A stretch of 64,000 bases of DNA from Sphingomonadales bacterium Ga0077559 (GTDB taxonomy: Bacteria > Pseudomonadota > Alphaproteobacteria > Sphingomonadales > Sphingomonadaceae): contig LNFK01000033.1 in the NCBI GenBank assembly GCA_001464315.1, positions 22,516 through 86,515 of the forward strand. The letters run 5' to 3'. The translations under genes were made by a program, and so were the position numbers. Positions within the stretch are counted from its first letter, which is position 1. Every line of letters begins with the position of its first letter. Shown here one piece after another: positions 1 to 9,038 of this stretch. Below the pieces are notes generated by a model. The model was not told where the DNA came from. It worked only from the letters and a program-made list of their open reading frames with translations, and did no database searches.

Positions 1-26
1 TCCAGAACCCTGAATAATTGTTGGTT

Positions 27-46
27 CAAACATATTTCAGCATGAC
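27..46. repeat. Half of a sphingomonad-type palindromic repeat
   Basis: This stretch ends in TTTCAGCATGACG, nearly the same as the right half of the better-preserved element at 3950-4020, which ends in GTTCAGCATGACG. No matching left half is convincing in the bases before it. It is probably a degenerate or cut copy of the same intergenic repeat. The rest of bases 1-76 shows nothing I can name beyond the trpF upstream region. Confidence 0.35.
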
Positions 47-76
47 GGGGATACTGACTTTGGGTATTTGCCCCCC

Positions 77-718
77 ATGCCAACCCAAATTAAATTCTGC
101 GGCCTATCCTCCACAGCCGCGATTGATGCCGCTGCAAAAGGCGGCGCGACGCATATCGGGCTTGTTCATTTCGACAAAAGCCCGCGCCACGTCTCGCTTG
201 AACAAGCGGCGATGTTGCGGGCGAATACGCCGTCGTCGCTGAAAGTCGTCCTGTTGCTCGTCAACGCCTCCGCACCTCTTACCGGCGTCGCCATCGAACA
301 GGTAAAACCCGATGTCATCCAGTTCCACGGTACCGAGACCCCCGAATGGCTTCGCGCGGTTAAGGACGCGACGGGACTCGAAATATGGAAAGCGCTGGGT
401 GTGAAAAATCGCGAGGCGCTGGTGAATTCCGACCGCTATATCGGCGCGGCGGACCGGTTGTTGTTCGATGCCCCGGCGCAGGCACTGCCCGGTGGGACCG
501 GAACGCGCTTCGACTGGTCTTTGCTGGCCGAGCACCGGCACAAGATCGACTGGGGCCTCGCGGGCGGGCTAGACCCTGCCAATGTGGCCGAGGCTTTGCG
601 CCTTACCCGCGCACCTTTGGTTGATACATCATCTGGCGTCGAGAGCGCGCCGGGCGTGAAGGATGTGGACAAGATTGCCGCTTTCTGCAAAGCGGTCCGC
701 GATTATGACCAAAGCTGA
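77..718 (+). CDS. trpF: Phosphoribosylanthranilate isomerase
   Basis: TrpF catalyses the Amadori rearrangement of phosphoribosylanthranilate to CdRP in tryptophan synthesis, in the cytoplasm. The 213-residue product has the family start (IKFCGL, with the catalytic Cys8) and the typical IQFHGTE strand and GLDPANV phosphate-binding stretch of the TIM barrel. An in-frame TTG nine bases upstream is possible, but the ATG at 77 matches family N-termini. Its end overlaps trpB by 14 bp, and trpA follows, so it is the first gene seen of a trpF-trpB-trpA cluster. No leader peptide or attenuator is visible in the 76 bases before it. Confidence 0.96.
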   Translation: MPTQIKFCGLSSTAAIDAAAKGGATHIGLVHFDKSPRHVSLEQAAMLRANTPSSLKVVLLLVNASAPLTGVAIEQVKPDVIQFHGTETPEWLRAVKDATGLEIWKALGVKNREALVNSDRYIGAADRLLFDAPAQALPGGTGTRFDWSLLAEHRHKIDWGLAGGLDPANVAEALRLTRAPLVDTSSGVESAPGVKDVDKIAAFCKAVRDYDQS

Positions 719-1946
719 ACTCACCCCAAACTCCTTCCGCAACCAACCCGACGAGCGCGGCCATTTCGGCCAGTTTGGCGGACGTTATGTCGCCGAGACA
801 CTGATGCCGCTCGTGCTCGATCTCGAACGCGAATATCGCGCTGCGAAACAGGATCCAGCGTTCAAAGCGCAGTTCGACGATCTGCTCGAACATTATGTCG
901 GCCGGCCGTCGCCGCTTTATTATGCCGAGCGGCTGACCGAGGAAGTCCGTAAAGATGCGCCCGCAGGCAAAGGCGCGCAAATTTGGTTCAAGCGCGACGA
1001 ACTCAACCACACCGGCGCGCACAAGATCAACAATTGCATCGGGCAGATTTTGCTCGCGATGCGCATGGGCAAGACTCGCATCATTGCCGAAACCGGCGCT
1101 GGCCAGCACGGCGTAGCGACGGCAACGGTATGCGCGCGGTTCGGCCTGCCCTGCTTCATCTATATGGGCGCAAAAGACATTGACCGGCAGCAGCCGAACG
1201 TGTTCCGCATGCGCCTGCTTGGCGCTGAGGTCATTCCGGTGACCAGCGGCGCTGGCACGCTCAAAGACGCGATGAACGAAGGCCTTCGCGACTGGGTCGC
1301 CAATGTCCATGACACCTTCTACATCATCGGCACCGCCGCTGGCCCGCACCCCTACCCCGAACTGGTCCGCGATTTTCAGAGCGTGATCGGCACCGAAGCC
1401 CGTGCGCAGATGCTCAGCCGCATCAACCGCCTGCCCGATCTGCTGGTCGCGGCAATTGGCGGCGGGTCGAACGCCATCGGGCTGTTCCACCCGTTTCTGG
1501 ATGACAAGGACGTCGCGATGCTCGGTATCGAGGCGGCTGGACATGGGCTTGAAAAAGAACATGCCGCTAGCCTTGCTGGCGGACGCCCCGGAATTTTGCA
1601 CGGCAACAAAACCTATTTACTTCAAGACGAGGACGGCCAGATTGCCGAAGCGCACTCGATTTCGGCTGGACTCGACTATCCCGGCATCGGCCCTGAGCAT
1701 AGCTGGCTCAAGGAAATCGGCCGCGTGCGGTATGACAACGTAACCGATGTCGAAGCGCTCGCCGCGTTCCAGTTGCTCTGCCGCACCGAAGGCATCATCC
1801 CAGCACTGGAACCAGCCCACGCGATTGCAGCAGTGGAGCGCGAAGCCAAGAAAATGGACCGCGACCAGATTATTTTAGCGAACCTGTGCGGGCGGGGTGA
1901 CAAGGATATTTTCACCGTGGCCGAGGCGCTGGGTACGAAGATATGA
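705..1946 (+). CDS. trpB: Tryptophan synthase beta chain
   Basis: TrpB condenses indole with L-serine, using PLP, in the alpha2beta2 tryptophan synthase complex. The 413-residue protein carries the PLP-lysine motif HTGAHKINN (Lys107), the glycine-rich phosphate loop GGGSNA and the conserved N-terminal FGQFGGRYV. The start at 705 is chosen over an in-frame ATG at 663, because the upstream extension lies wholly inside trpF and has no family counterpart. Its stop overlaps the start of a small membrane-protein gene (ATGA at 1943), so the alpha chain gene is separated from the beta chain gene by a foreign small ORF. Confidence 0.97.
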   Translation: MTKAELTPNSFRNQPDERGHFGQFGGRYVAETLMPLVLDLEREYRAAKQDPAFKAQFDDLLEHYVGRPSPLYYAERLTEEVRKDAPAGKGAQIWFKRDELNHTGAHKINNCIGQILLAMRMGKTRIIAETGAGQHGVATATVCARFGLPCFIYMGAKDIDRQQPNVFRMRLLGAEVIPVTSGAGTLKDAMNEGLRDWVANVHDTFYIIGTAAGPHPYPELVRDFQSVIGTEARAQMLSRINRLPDLLVAAIGGGSNAIGLFHPFLDDKDVAMLGIEAAGHGLEKEHAASLAGGRPGILHGNKTYLLQDEDGQIAEAHSISAGLDYPGIGPEHSWLKEIGRVRYDNVTDVEALAAFQLLCRTEGIIPALEPAHAIAAVEREAKKMDRDQIILANLCGRGDKDIFTVAEALGTKI

Positions 1947-2128
1947 ATAGTCGGCGAACTTTAATGATTGCGATTGTCGCGCTGACGCTTTTGGCTTTTT
2001 CCAGCTTTACTCTTATGGATTTCGTTGCCGACAATTCCCAAGTTCAAGACCAGCTTCAATTTGCCGGATACGGATTTTGTGTTTTGGCTTTGATCACTTC
2101 TTTTCGGTCATTCTGGATTAAGCAATGA
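1943..2128 (+). CDS. Small two-helix membrane protein inside trpB-trpA
   Basis: This is a 61-residue protein of unknown function. It starts with two Arg at positions 4-5, then a hydrophobic stretch at about 7-25, a short polar loop with D26, D30 and D36, and a second hydrophobic stretch at about 40-54, ending in a basic tail. Its ATG overlaps the trpB stop and its stop overlaps the trpA start, each by four bases (ATGA), so it looks translationally coupled on both sides. It is visibly richer in A/T than its neighbours. I do not recognise a family. Coupling makes real translation likely, but function is open. Confidence 0.75.
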   Translation: MNSRRTLMIAIVALTLLAFSSFTLMDFVADNSQVQDQLQFAGYGFCVLALITSFRSFWIKQ

Positions 2129-2907
2129 CCCGCCTCTCCGCCGCCTTCAACAAACCGCACCCCGCGCTTGTCACATTCATAACCGCTGGTGATGGCAACA
2201 CCGCCGCCAATCTCGACGCGCTGGTGGCGGGCGGAGCCGACGTAATCGAGCTCGGCATGCCCTTCACCGATCCGATGGCAGACGGCCCAGCCATCCAGGA
2301 AGCGAACATCCGCAGCCTTAATGCTGGTACCACCACTTCCGATATTTTCGCGATTGCTGCCGCTTTCCGATCGCGCCATCCCGACACGCCGTTGGTACTG
2401 ATGGGCTATGCCAACCCGATGACGATCAGAGGCGGTGACTGGTTCGCGTCCGAATGCAACAAGGCTGGCGTCGATGGAGTGATCTGCGTGGATATCCCGC
2501 CCGAGGAAGACCCCGAGTTGGGGCCCTGGTTGCGCTCTGCGGGAATCGACCTCATCCGCCTCGCCACCCCGACTACCGACGAAGCACGCATGCCGACCGT
2601 TCTCAACGGCGCATCGGGCTTTCTCTATTATGTGTCAGTCGCCGGCATTACTGGCCTGCAACAGGCCGCGCAGACCAGCATCGACGAAGCAGTCGCTCGC
2701 CTGAAGGCGCACACCGACCTGCCAGTCGCGGTCGGCTTCGGGGTCCGCACGCCTGAACAAGCCGCCAACATCGCTCGCGTCGCCGATGGTGTTGTCGTTG
2801 GCTCAGCGATAGTCGAGCTCGTTGCAGAGCATGGTATGAACGCCGCTGGCCCAGTCCGCGAATATGTGGCGTCGTTGAAAGCGGCTATCCAATCGGCAAG
2901 AAGCTAA
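2125..2907 (+). CDS. trpA: Tryptophan synthase alpha chain
   Basis: TrpA cleaves indole-3-glycerol phosphate to indole and glyceraldehyde-3-phosphate and passes indole through a tunnel to TrpB. The 260-residue TIM-barrel protein shows the family signature ELGMPFTDPMADGP, which holds the catalytic Glu42 and Asp53, and the phosphate-binding GFGVRTPEQ near the C-terminus. The ATG at 2125 overlaps the stop of the preceding small ORF. The next gene, accD, follows after about 160 bp containing a palindromic repeat. Confidence 0.97.
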   Translation: MTRLSAAFNKPHPALVTFITAGDGNTAANLDALVAGGADVIELGMPFTDPMADGPAIQEANIRSLNAGTTTSDIFAIAAAFRSRHPDTPLVLMGYANPMTIRGGDWFASECNKAGVDGVICVDIPPEEDPELGPWLRSAGIDLIRLATPTTDEARMPTVLNGASGFLYYVSVAGITGLQQAAQTSIDEAVARLKAHTDLPVAVGFGVRTPEQAANIARVADGVVVGSAIVELVAEHGMNAAGPVREYVASLKAAIQSARS

Positions 2908-2921
2908 CTACAAAGCGGAGT

Positions 2922-3038
2922 CCTGAGCCGTCAGCGCACAAGCGCTGGCGAAAGTCGAAGGGCGCTTCTCCGCCGAACGCATTGCTCGACTGAGAAGCGC
3001 CCTTCGACGGCGGCAGTCGCAAGCGACTGCTGCTCAGG
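2922..3038. repeat. Large intergenic inverted repeat
   Basis: A 117-bp element between trpA and accD. Two perfect 17-bp arms (GTCGAAGGGCGCTTCTC at 2954-2970 and its complement at 2992-3008) flank a 21-bp centre. Outside them sit smaller palindromes (CAGCGC..GCGCTG-like and CAGTCGC..GCGACTG) and outer CCTGAGC/GCTCAGG ends. The nested symmetry looks like a REP-type or miniature mobile repeat rather than a simple terminator, since no T-run follows. It lies between trpA and accD and may fold in the transcript. Confidence 0.7.
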
Positions 3039-3068
3039 GCTAAGGTAAATATTACAGGGACAGAAAAA

Positions 3069-3923
3069 ATGAACTGGGTCACCCGCGTCCGCAACTCAAT
3101 ACCCTTCATCGCCAAGCGCGAGACCGCGGAAACGCTCTGGCACAAATGCAAGGGCTGCAACGCAATGATTTTCCTGAAGGAGTTCGAGGAAAACCAGTCG
3201 GTCTGCCCTAAATGCGACCATCATGGCCGCATCGGTCCAGCGGAGCGTTTCGCGGCGTTATTCGATGACGACAGCTATGACGTTCTCAAACCGCCAGTCG
3301 TCGGCGAAGACCCGCTGAAGTTTAAGGACACAAAGAAATACACCGACCGCATCAAGGCTGCGCGTCTGGCGACCGGCGAAACCGACGCGATGCAGAGTGC
3401 CAGGGGCGAAATCGATGGTCAAACGGTCGTGGTGAGCGTCCAAGACTTCGCCTTCATGGGCGGATCGATGGGCATGGCGGTGGGCGAAGCGTTCGTCGAC
3501 GCAGTCAAGGCCGCCATCAAAGCGAAATGCCCTTATATCATCTTCACCGCAGCCGGCGGCGCGCGGATGCAGGAAGGCATATTGTCTCTGATGCAAATGC
3601 CACGCTCGACCGTCGCAATCCAGATGCTTCATGATGCGGGCCTGCCCTATATTGTCGTGCTCACCGACCCTACCACGGGCGGCGTCACGGCATCCTACGC
3701 GATGCTTGGTGACGTTCAGATCGCCGAACCCGGCGCTTTGATCGGCTTTGCCGGACAGCGAGTCATTGAACAGACGATCCGAGAAAAGCTGCCCGAAGGT
3801 TTCCAGCGCGCTGAATATCTGCTCGAGCACGGCATGATCGACATGGTCACCCACCGCCACCAACTGCGTGACACTTTATCGAAGCTGATCGGCTATCTGG
3901 CACCGGTGAAAAAGGCGGCTTGA
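3069..3923 (+). CDS. accD: Acetyl-CoA carboxylase carboxyltransferase subunit beta
   Basis: AccD, with AccA, transfers the carboxyl group from biotin to acetyl-CoA, giving malonyl-CoA for fatty acid synthesis. The 284-residue protein has the four-cysteine zinc ribbon near residues 27-49 (CKGC ... CPKC) and the crotonase-like core with GGARMQEG and [14 protein letters not shown]. Length matches the family. Neighbours trpA and folC are its usual company in alphaproteobacteria. Confidence 0.97.
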   Translation: MNWVTRVRNSIPFIAKRETAETLWHKCKGCNAMIFLKEFEENQSVCPKCDHHGRIGPAERFAALFDDDSYDVLKPPVVGEDPLKFKDTKKYTDRIKAARLATGETDAMQSARGEIDGQTVVVSVQDFAFMGGSMGMAVGEAFVDAVKAAIKAKCPYIIFTAAGGARMQEGILSLMQMPRSTVAIQMLHDAGLPYIVVLTDPTTGGVTASYAMLGDVQIAEPGALIGFAGQRVIEQTIREKLPEGFQRAEYLLEHGMIDMVTHRHQLRDTLSKLIGYLAPVKKAA

Positions 3924-3949
3924 TTTCCAGCATCCTCGACCACTTCAAT

Positions 3950-4020
3950 CGTCATCCCGAACTCGATCCGGGATAACACGCGGCGCAAGCGTGTTGTGCT
4001 GAAACAAGTTCAGCATGACG
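3950..4020. repeat. Sphingomonad-type palindromic repeat
   Basis: An imperfect palindrome of about 71 bp between accD and folC. It begins CGTCATCCCGAACTCGATCC and ends in GTTCAGCATGACG, so the outer arms pair. The inner part holds a second stem (AACACGC...GCGTGTT). Elements with this CGTCATCCCG...CATGACG layout are common in sphingomonad intergenic DNA. Related fragments in this window are at 27-46 and, with a TCATTCCCGC core, at 56972-56998. Confidence 0.65.
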
Positions 4021-4036
4021 AAGAATAGAGCTTAAA

Positions 4037-5374
4037 ATGCCTGACCACGCAATCTCCAATAACCCCACCGTTCAGGCGCAGCTTGACCGGCTGACTATGC
4101 TATCGCCCGGCCGCGATGTGCTGGGGTTGGAGCGCATCGCCACGCTGCTAGACCGCCTCGGCAATCCGCATCACGGCCTGCCGCCGGTTTTCCACGTGTC
4201 CGGTACCAACGGCAAAGGATCGACCTGCGCCTTCTTGCGCGGTGCGATCGAGGCGGCGGGGCTCACCACCCATGTCTATTCCAGCCCGCATCTAGTTCGA
4301 TTTAACGAGCGGATCAGGGTCGCGGGAAAGCTGATTGACGACGAGACGCTCTCGGCTTTGCTCTCGGAAGTGCTGGACCATGCAGAAGGGCTGGAGGCCA
4401 GCTTTTTCGAAGTCACCACCGCCGTTGCTTTCCTTGCCTTCGCCCGATCGCCAGCAGACGCCTGCATAATCGAGGTTGGCCTTGGCGGCAGGCTCGACGC
4501 GACGAACGTCCTGGTTTCCCCTGCGATTTGCGGCATTGCATCGCTTGGCATCGACCATGAAGCGTTTTTGCTGGCACCAGAGGAAGGAACCCCTGCCGCT
4601 CCGCTCGACCGGATCGCCTTCGAAAAGGCGGGCATTGCCAAGTCCGGCGTGCCGTTGGTGACCCAGAAATATTCCGCTTCGTTGGCGAATACCATTGCCG
4701 CGCAAGCCAAATTGACGGGAGCAAAATTACTGGCGCGCGGCGATATCTGGGATGCAGTCAGCTATGAAGGCTGCCTGCATTACCGCGACGAGGCTGGCAA
4801 ACTCAGCCTCCCCCTTCCCCGGATGACCGGCGCGCATCAGGCGGATAACGCCACGCTCGCCATCGCCATGCTGCGCCATCAATCGGCGATTGTAGTCCCC
4901 GAAGCGGCTTTATCCGCAGCGATGGAATGGACCCGCTGGCCCGCGCGGATGCAGTTGCTTGGGCCTGGACCACTGACCGCCTTGCTTCCCGAAGGATCGA
5001 CCATATGGTTAGACGGCGGCCACAACCCCGATGCCGGCGCTGCGATTGCCAAGACGATTGAGGATGGCCCGCCGGTACACGTCATCATCGGCATGTTGAA
5101 GAACAAGGACGCGCTCGGTTTCCTCAAACCCTTCGCGCACAAAATTGCCTCGCTACACGCAGTGCCGATACCGGGACACGAGCATCATGATCCCGCCGAC
5201 CTGTGCCAGTCATTGCAGGACAAACTAGACATCGCACATACAGACAGGTCACATGATGTCACCGTGTCACTCCGCCAACTGGCAGCGACCAGCGGTCCCG
5301 CAAATATCCTGATTTGCGGTTCACTCTATCTTGCCGGAGAGGTTTTGCGCCTTAACGAAGAAGTTCCAACCTAA
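4037..5374 (+). CDS. folC: Folylpolyglutamate/dihydrofolate synthase
   Basis: FolC adds glutamate to dihydropteroate and/or extends folate polyglutamate tails, using ATP. The 445-residue Mur-ligase-type protein has the P-loop GTNGKGST, the HVYSSPHLVRFNERI folate-site segment, GLGGRLDATN, and the C-terminal GGHNPDAG. Start codon at 4037 follows the palindromic repeat. The gene converges on the downstream permease gene and their ends overlap by four bases. Confidence 0.95.
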   Translation: MPDHAISNNPTVQAQLDRLTMLSPGRDVLGLERIATLLDRLGNPHHGLPPVFHVSGTNGKGSTCAFLRGAIEAAGLTTHVYSSPHLVRFNERIRVAGKLIDDETLSALLSEVLDHAEGLEASFFEVTTAVAFLAFARSPADACIIEVGLGGRLDATNVLVSPAICGIASLGIDHEAFLLAPEEGTPAAPLDRIAFEKAGIAKSGVPLVTQKYSASLANTIAAQAKLTGAKLLARGDIWDAVSYEGCLHYRDEAGKLSLPLPRMTGAHQADNATLAIAMLRHQSAIVVPEAALSAAMEWTRWPARMQLLGPGPLTALLPEGSTIWLDGGHNPDAGAAIAKTIEDGPPVHVIIGMLKNKDALGFLKPFAHKIASLHAVPIPGHEHHDPADLCQSLQDKLDIAHTDRSHDVTVSLRQLAATSGPANILICGSLYLAGEVLRLNEEVPT

Positions 5375-6927
5375 GCGACCCTCGCTGGCTGCCCCTTCCA
5401 AGCCAGCAACCCGCCTGCCACCAACACGCCTGCAAAAAACGCGGTGATGCTATTGGCAAACTCAAGCGGACCCGACAGCAGCAATCCGATCAACCCTGCG
5501 ACCACCAGCAGGAACCCCGCGATCCTGATCGGCCCCACTGGCTCCCTCAGCTTGGTTTCATCAACCGCTTCGGTCTGACGGATTCCCTGTACAACATACC
5601 CCTTGCTCCACAACAGCCACAGCAGGAACATGCCCGGGATCGCAGCAACGATGGTGAAGCCCCAGAACCAGAACCAGCCTACATTTTCGGCAATGATGCC
5701 CGCAGGACCGGCCATGAAAGTCCGCCCAACGCCGGCAAAGGACGATAGCAGTGCGAACTGGGTTGCGGTGTAAGCGATGCTCGATAGCCCCGACAGATAG
5801 GTCGCGAACACGGTTAGCCCGATGCCGCTGGTCAGATTCTCGGTGCAGATTGCCGCGACCATCATCCAGTAACTGTTACCGCTTGCAGCAAGTAGCATGA
5901 ACATGCCGTTCGAGAACATCATGAGCAGGCCGGATATTAGCAGAGCCCGGCCCATGCCGAGCCAAAGAATAAACGGCGCGCCCAAGGCGGATCCAACGAT
6001 CAACGCGCCAAAGCCCCATAGCTTGTTCGCGGTAATATAATCGGTGTCGGAAAAGCCGAGATCGACTATCATCGGGCTAAGCATCGCCTGACCCATCGCG
6101 TCGCCGACTTTATAAACCAGCACGAAGCCCAAGATGATAAACGCGCCGTGCCGCGTCAGAAATTCGCGGAACGGGTTGACGACGGCTTCGGTCAACCACT
6201 GACCCGGTGTCTTGCCCGCGACATGCGAATAGCGGTCGACGAACTTGCCGGGCCCGGCCCATAATGCACCGATGATCGCGGGAATGATGCAGAAAGCGGT
6301 GAGGCCGTAAGCGGTCGCCCAGCCAAGGCCAAGCCCCTCATTCGAAGCAAAATAGATCGTGCCAGCACCCGCAATCAGGTTACCGGTGCGATAGCCGAAC
6401 TGGTTGGTCGCGGTGCCGTGCGCGAATTCATCCTCTTCAAGGATTTCGATACGATAGGCATCGATCACGATGTCCTGCGTCGCCGACAGAAAGGCGGTGA
6501 TCAGGGCCCAGATCGCGAACAGCCCCATATTGCCCTGCTGCGGATTGCTCGCGCCCAGTTGCCAGATCGAGAAAAACAGCAACGCTTGAATGAAGAACAG
6601 CCAGCCGCGCCGCTGCCCGAATGTCTTGGTCAAAAACGGCAACGGCAATTTGTCGACCAACGGTGCCCAAAGAAACTTGATCGTGTACGGAATGCCGAGC
6701 GCCACCATGAAGCCGATGGTCGCAGTATCAATGCCGATCCTTGCCAGCCAAAAAGTCATCGTCGCGATCAACAGCGTCAACGGAAATCCGCTCGAAACGC
6801 CGAGCAGAAAGGCGATAGCGGGATTCTTGCGCAAATAGGGGCGGAACGTCTTGCTGGTTGTCGCAACAAGCGCGACCGCCGCCAATATGCCGACGAAAAT
6901 CAAGAAACGTTGTAAATCAACCGACAT
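5371..6927 (-). CDS. AmpG-like muropeptide MFS permease
   Basis: A 518-residue multispanning membrane protein of the AmpG branch of the major facilitator superfamily. AmpG imports anhydro-muropeptides from peptidoglycan turnover for recycling. Sequence support: the early FRPYLRKNPAIAFLLGVSSGFPL segment is AmpG-like, with SGFPLTLL and YTIKFLWAPLVDKLPLPFL, the latter typical of the first cytoplasmic loop. Roughly 12-14 membrane segments fill the length. It stands alone, divergent from rluB. Exact substrate is inferred from the family only; beta-lactamase induction cannot be judged here. Confidence 0.85.
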   Translation of the reverse strand: MSVDLQRFLIFVGILAAVALVATTSKTFRPYLRKNPAIAFLLGVSSGFPLTLLIATMTFWLARIGIDTATIGFMVALGIPYTIKFLWAPLVDKLPLPFLTKTFGQRRGWLFFIQALLFFSIWQLGASNPQQGNMGLFAIWALITAFLSATQDIVIDAYRIEILEEDEFAHGTATNQFGYRTGNLIAGAGTIYFASNEGLGLGWATAYGLTAFCIIPAIIGALWAGPGKFVDRYSHVAGKTPGQWLTEAVVNPFREFLTRHGAFIILGFVLVYKVGDAMGQAMLSPMIVDLGFSDTDYITANKLWGFGALIVGSALGAPFILWLGMGRALLISGLLMMFSNGMFMLLAASGNSYWMMVAAICTENLTSGIGLTVFATYLSGLSSIAYTATQFALLSSFAGVGRTFMAGPAGIIAENVGWFWFWGFTIVAAIPGMFLLWLLWSKGYVVQGIRQTEAVDETKLREPVGPIRIAGFLLVVAGLIGLLLSGPLEFANSITAFFAGVLVAGGLLAWKGQPARVA

Positions 6928-7036
6928 GCGGACCCCTCCGAATTTGTTAGCGGAATGACTAACGGCATTTTCCTGAATGGCAAATGGCTATAACCGTCAC
7001 GTGACTTTTGTCCGCAACTAGGGCAAAGGCGCGCGC

Positions 7037-7885
7037 ATGGCTCAACCTCCCACCCGTCCCCCTGCCCGTCCGATGAAACCTGTCAAACTGCGTTGGGATA
7101 CCAAACCGGTTCGCAAACCCCGCCCCAATGCTGCGCCGTCAAAAGGTGCGCTGGAACGCGAAGAGGGGGAGGAGCGGATTGCAAAATTGCTGGCGCGCGC
7201 AGGTGTTGCCTCACGCCGCGAAATCGAGCGGATGATTGCCGACGGCCGGATAACGCTCAATGGTGAGAAGGTCGAGACGCCTGCCACGTTGCTGAAATCG
7301 CTTCATGGCGTGGCAGTAGACGGCAAGGCTGTTGGCCAGCCCGCGCCGACGCAGCTATATCTGTTTCATAAACCCGAGGGCTGCCTGACCGCCGAGCGCG
7401 ATTTTAGCGGGCGCAAGACGATTTACGATGTGCTACCGAAAGACTTGCCGCGGTTGATGCCTATTGGACGGCTCGATTTGAATACCGAGGGCTTGCTGCT
7501 GCTCACCAATGATGGTGAGTTCAAGAGGCAGATGGAATTGCCCTCGACCGGCGTCGAACGCTCGTACCGCGCGCGTTGTTTTGGCGAGGTGTCGCAAGAC
7601 CAGCTGGAAGAACTCATCCACGGAATTGAGATTGAGGGCGTGAAATACGGCAAAATTGACGCTAATCTCGAACGCCGAACCGGCCGCAATGGCTGGCTCG
7701 AAATGACACTAACTGAAGGCAAGAACCGCGAAGTCCGCCGCGTGTTGGAACATCTCGGCCTCGAAGTCAGCCGCTTGATCCGTACGCGCTACGGACCGTT
7801 CGTTCTCGGCGACATGGCCCCCGGCACCGTCGGCGAAGTGCGGCGGATAGACCTAATCGAGTTTCGGAATACGTTGAAAAAATGA
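7037..7885 (+). CDS. rluB: RluB/RsuA-family rRNA pseudouridine synthase
   Basis: This enzyme converts uridine to pseudouridine in 23S (RluB) or 16S (RsuA) rRNA. The 282-residue protein has a basic, proline-rich N-terminal tail (about 1-45), an S4 RNA-binding domain (about 46-95; IAKLLARAGVASRREIERMI), and the catalytic domain with PIGRLDLNTEGLLLLTNDG, whose Asp is the catalytic residue. EGKNREVRRVLEHLG near the end is typical of RluB. It overlaps rsmD by four bases, pairing two rRNA modification genes. Confidence 0.92.
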   Translation: MAQPPTRPPARPMKPVKLRWDTKPVRKPRPNAAPSKGALEREEGEERIAKLLARAGVASRREIERMIADGRITLNGEKVETPATLLKSLHGVAVDGKAVGQPAPTQLYLFHKPEGCLTAERDFSGRKTIYDVLPKDLPRLMPIGRLDLNTEGLLLLTNDGEFKRQMELPSTGVERSYRARCFGEVSQDQLEELIHGIEIEGVKYGKIDANLERRTGRNGWLEMTLTEGKNREVRRVLEHLGLEVSRLIRTRYGPFVLGDMAPGTVGEVRRIDLIEFRNTLKK

Positions 7886-8433
7886 GGATCATATCCGGCG
7901 CATGGCGCTCGCGCCCACTCATCGCCCCCAAGGGCGCGACCACCCGCCCAACCGCTGACAGAACGCGCGAGACATTGTTTTCGATGCTCGCCAGCCGACT
8001 AGGTTCGTTTGAGGACCTCGCGGTACTCGACCTGTTCGCAGGATCGGGCGCGCTGGGGCTGGAGGCCTTGTCACGCGGTGCCGCTTCGTGCACCTTCGTC
8101 GAAAGTGACGCGGCAGCACTCAAGGCCCTCGAAACCAATATCGAGAAACTCGGTGCAAAGCTGAGATCGGACATCCGCCGTTCTTCGGTGCTTTCGCTAG
8201 GAAGCGCGATCAAGCCTTTCGACGTCATCCTGATGGACCCGCCTTATGCCAGCGGCGCAGGCTCGGTTGCGCTCGACAAATTGGGCCGCTTGGGCTGGTT
8301 TGCGCCGTCCGCGTGGATCAGCATCGAGACAAGCAACAAAGAAGATGTCGACGTGAAAGGCTTTGTGATCGAAAATGTTCGAAATGTCGGCAAGGCGCGG
8401 CTAACGCTGCTTCGTCCGGACGAAAACGCCTAA
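7882..8433 (+). CDS. rsmD: 16S rRNA (guanine-966 N2)-methyltransferase
   Basis: RsmD methylates G966 of 16S rRNA with S-adenosylmethionine. The 183-residue protein shows RIISGAWRSRPL at the N-terminus, the SAM-binding DLFAGSGALGLEALSRGA, and the catalytic DPPY motif. Its ATG overlaps the rluB stop (ATGA), so the two are translationally coupled. A hairpin (CAGGCTC ... GAGCCTG, about 8434-8462) follows the stop and probably ends both this transcript and the convergent one. Confidence 0.95.
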   Translation: MRIISGAWRSRPLIAPKGATTRPTADRTRETLFSMLASRLGSFEDLAVLDLFAGSGALGLEALSRGAASCTFVESDAAALKALETNIEKLGAKLRSDIRRSSVLSLGSAIKPFDVILMDPPYASGAGSVALDKLGRLGWFAPSAWISIETSNKEDVDVKGFVIENVRNVGKARLTLLRPDENA

Positions 8434-8462
8434 CAGGCTCCGCGTCATCGACGCCGAGCCTG
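8434..8462. terminator. Convergent-gene hairpin
   Basis: CAGGCTC and GAGCCTG arms, with a partly paired GTC/GAC interior, lie between the ends of rsmD (+) and the proline-rich protein gene (-). There is no strong T-run on either side, so this is only a probable bidirectional terminator. Confidence 0.45.
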
Positions 8463-8471
8463 TCCGGTAAA

Positions 8472-8915
8472 CTAACGCGGTTTGCGCACCGACTTTGGAC
8501 CTTCGCCTGGGTTGCGGCAGCTGTCCTGCACCGTACGGCTGCACAGCGGATATTCCTTGGTCGCGGCTTGCGGTTTCATCATCGCGATGGTTGTGCCGCC
8601 ACTTTGTGCCGTGCCCGAACTAGCCGATGGCGGGGTCGCCATTGGTCCCATTGGCGCATCGGTGCTGCCTTGGGGTTGCTGCATCGTTTCGGGAGCGGGA
8701 GGCACAAGTGGGTCGCCTGTTTGCGGCATAGGCATCGGCTCGCCCGGCTGCGGCGGTGCGGGCTCTGCTGGCAGCATGGGTTCAGAAGGCGCTATTGGGT
8801 CTACGGGTGCCATGGGATCGGCAGGCGGCGGCGCCATGTCCTGCGCCATTACTGCAATCGGGCTGACCGCGATGCACGCGGCGAGGCCAAGGCTCTTGAG
8901 CAATTTGCTTTGCAT
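8472..8915 (-). CDS. Secreted proline-rich protein of unknown function
   Basis: A 147-residue protein with a clear Sec signal peptide (basic KLLK start, hydrophobic LGLAACIAVSPIAV, cleavage near AMA-Q). About 75 residues follow that are dominated by Pro, Met, Glu and Ala in loose MxPxxP-type repeats. The last part has two cysteines (YPLCSRTVQDSCRNPGEG) that could form a disulfide, then a basic end. No enzymatic motif is visible. It is likely a periplasmic or envelope protein. The reading frame, signal peptide and cysteine tail make it a believable gene. Confidence 0.7.
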   Translation of the reverse strand: MQSKLLKSLGLAACIAVSPIAVMAQDMAPPPADPMAPVDPIAPSEPMLPAEPAPPQPGEPMPMPQTGDPLVPPAPETMQQPQGSTDAPMGPMATPPSASSGTAQSGGTTIAMMKPQAATKEYPLCSRTVQDSCRNPGEGPKSVRKPR

Positions 8916-9038
8916 TTTCTATCTCCTGCGCCCTGCTGCTCAGAGATAACGGAATGATAACCGACTGGTTCCACAACGCGCGCGTTTTGCGGCAAGCAGG
9001 TCTTGCCCTGCGTGCAATCGTTCCCTAACTGTTCACCG

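Noticed and set aside
1..76. A tryptophan leader peptide before trpF
   Set aside because: No short frame with Trp codons and no terminator hairpin in the visible 76 bases; trpF is also not usually the regulated first gene.
603..1601. A 332-codon open frame on the minus strand
   Set aside because: Antisense to trpB; no motifs.
8472..8949. Plus-strand frames rich in Gly/Ser across the proline-rich protein gene
   Set aside because: They are complements of the Pro/Met-rich repeats; the minus-strand frame has a proper signal peptide and cysteine tail.
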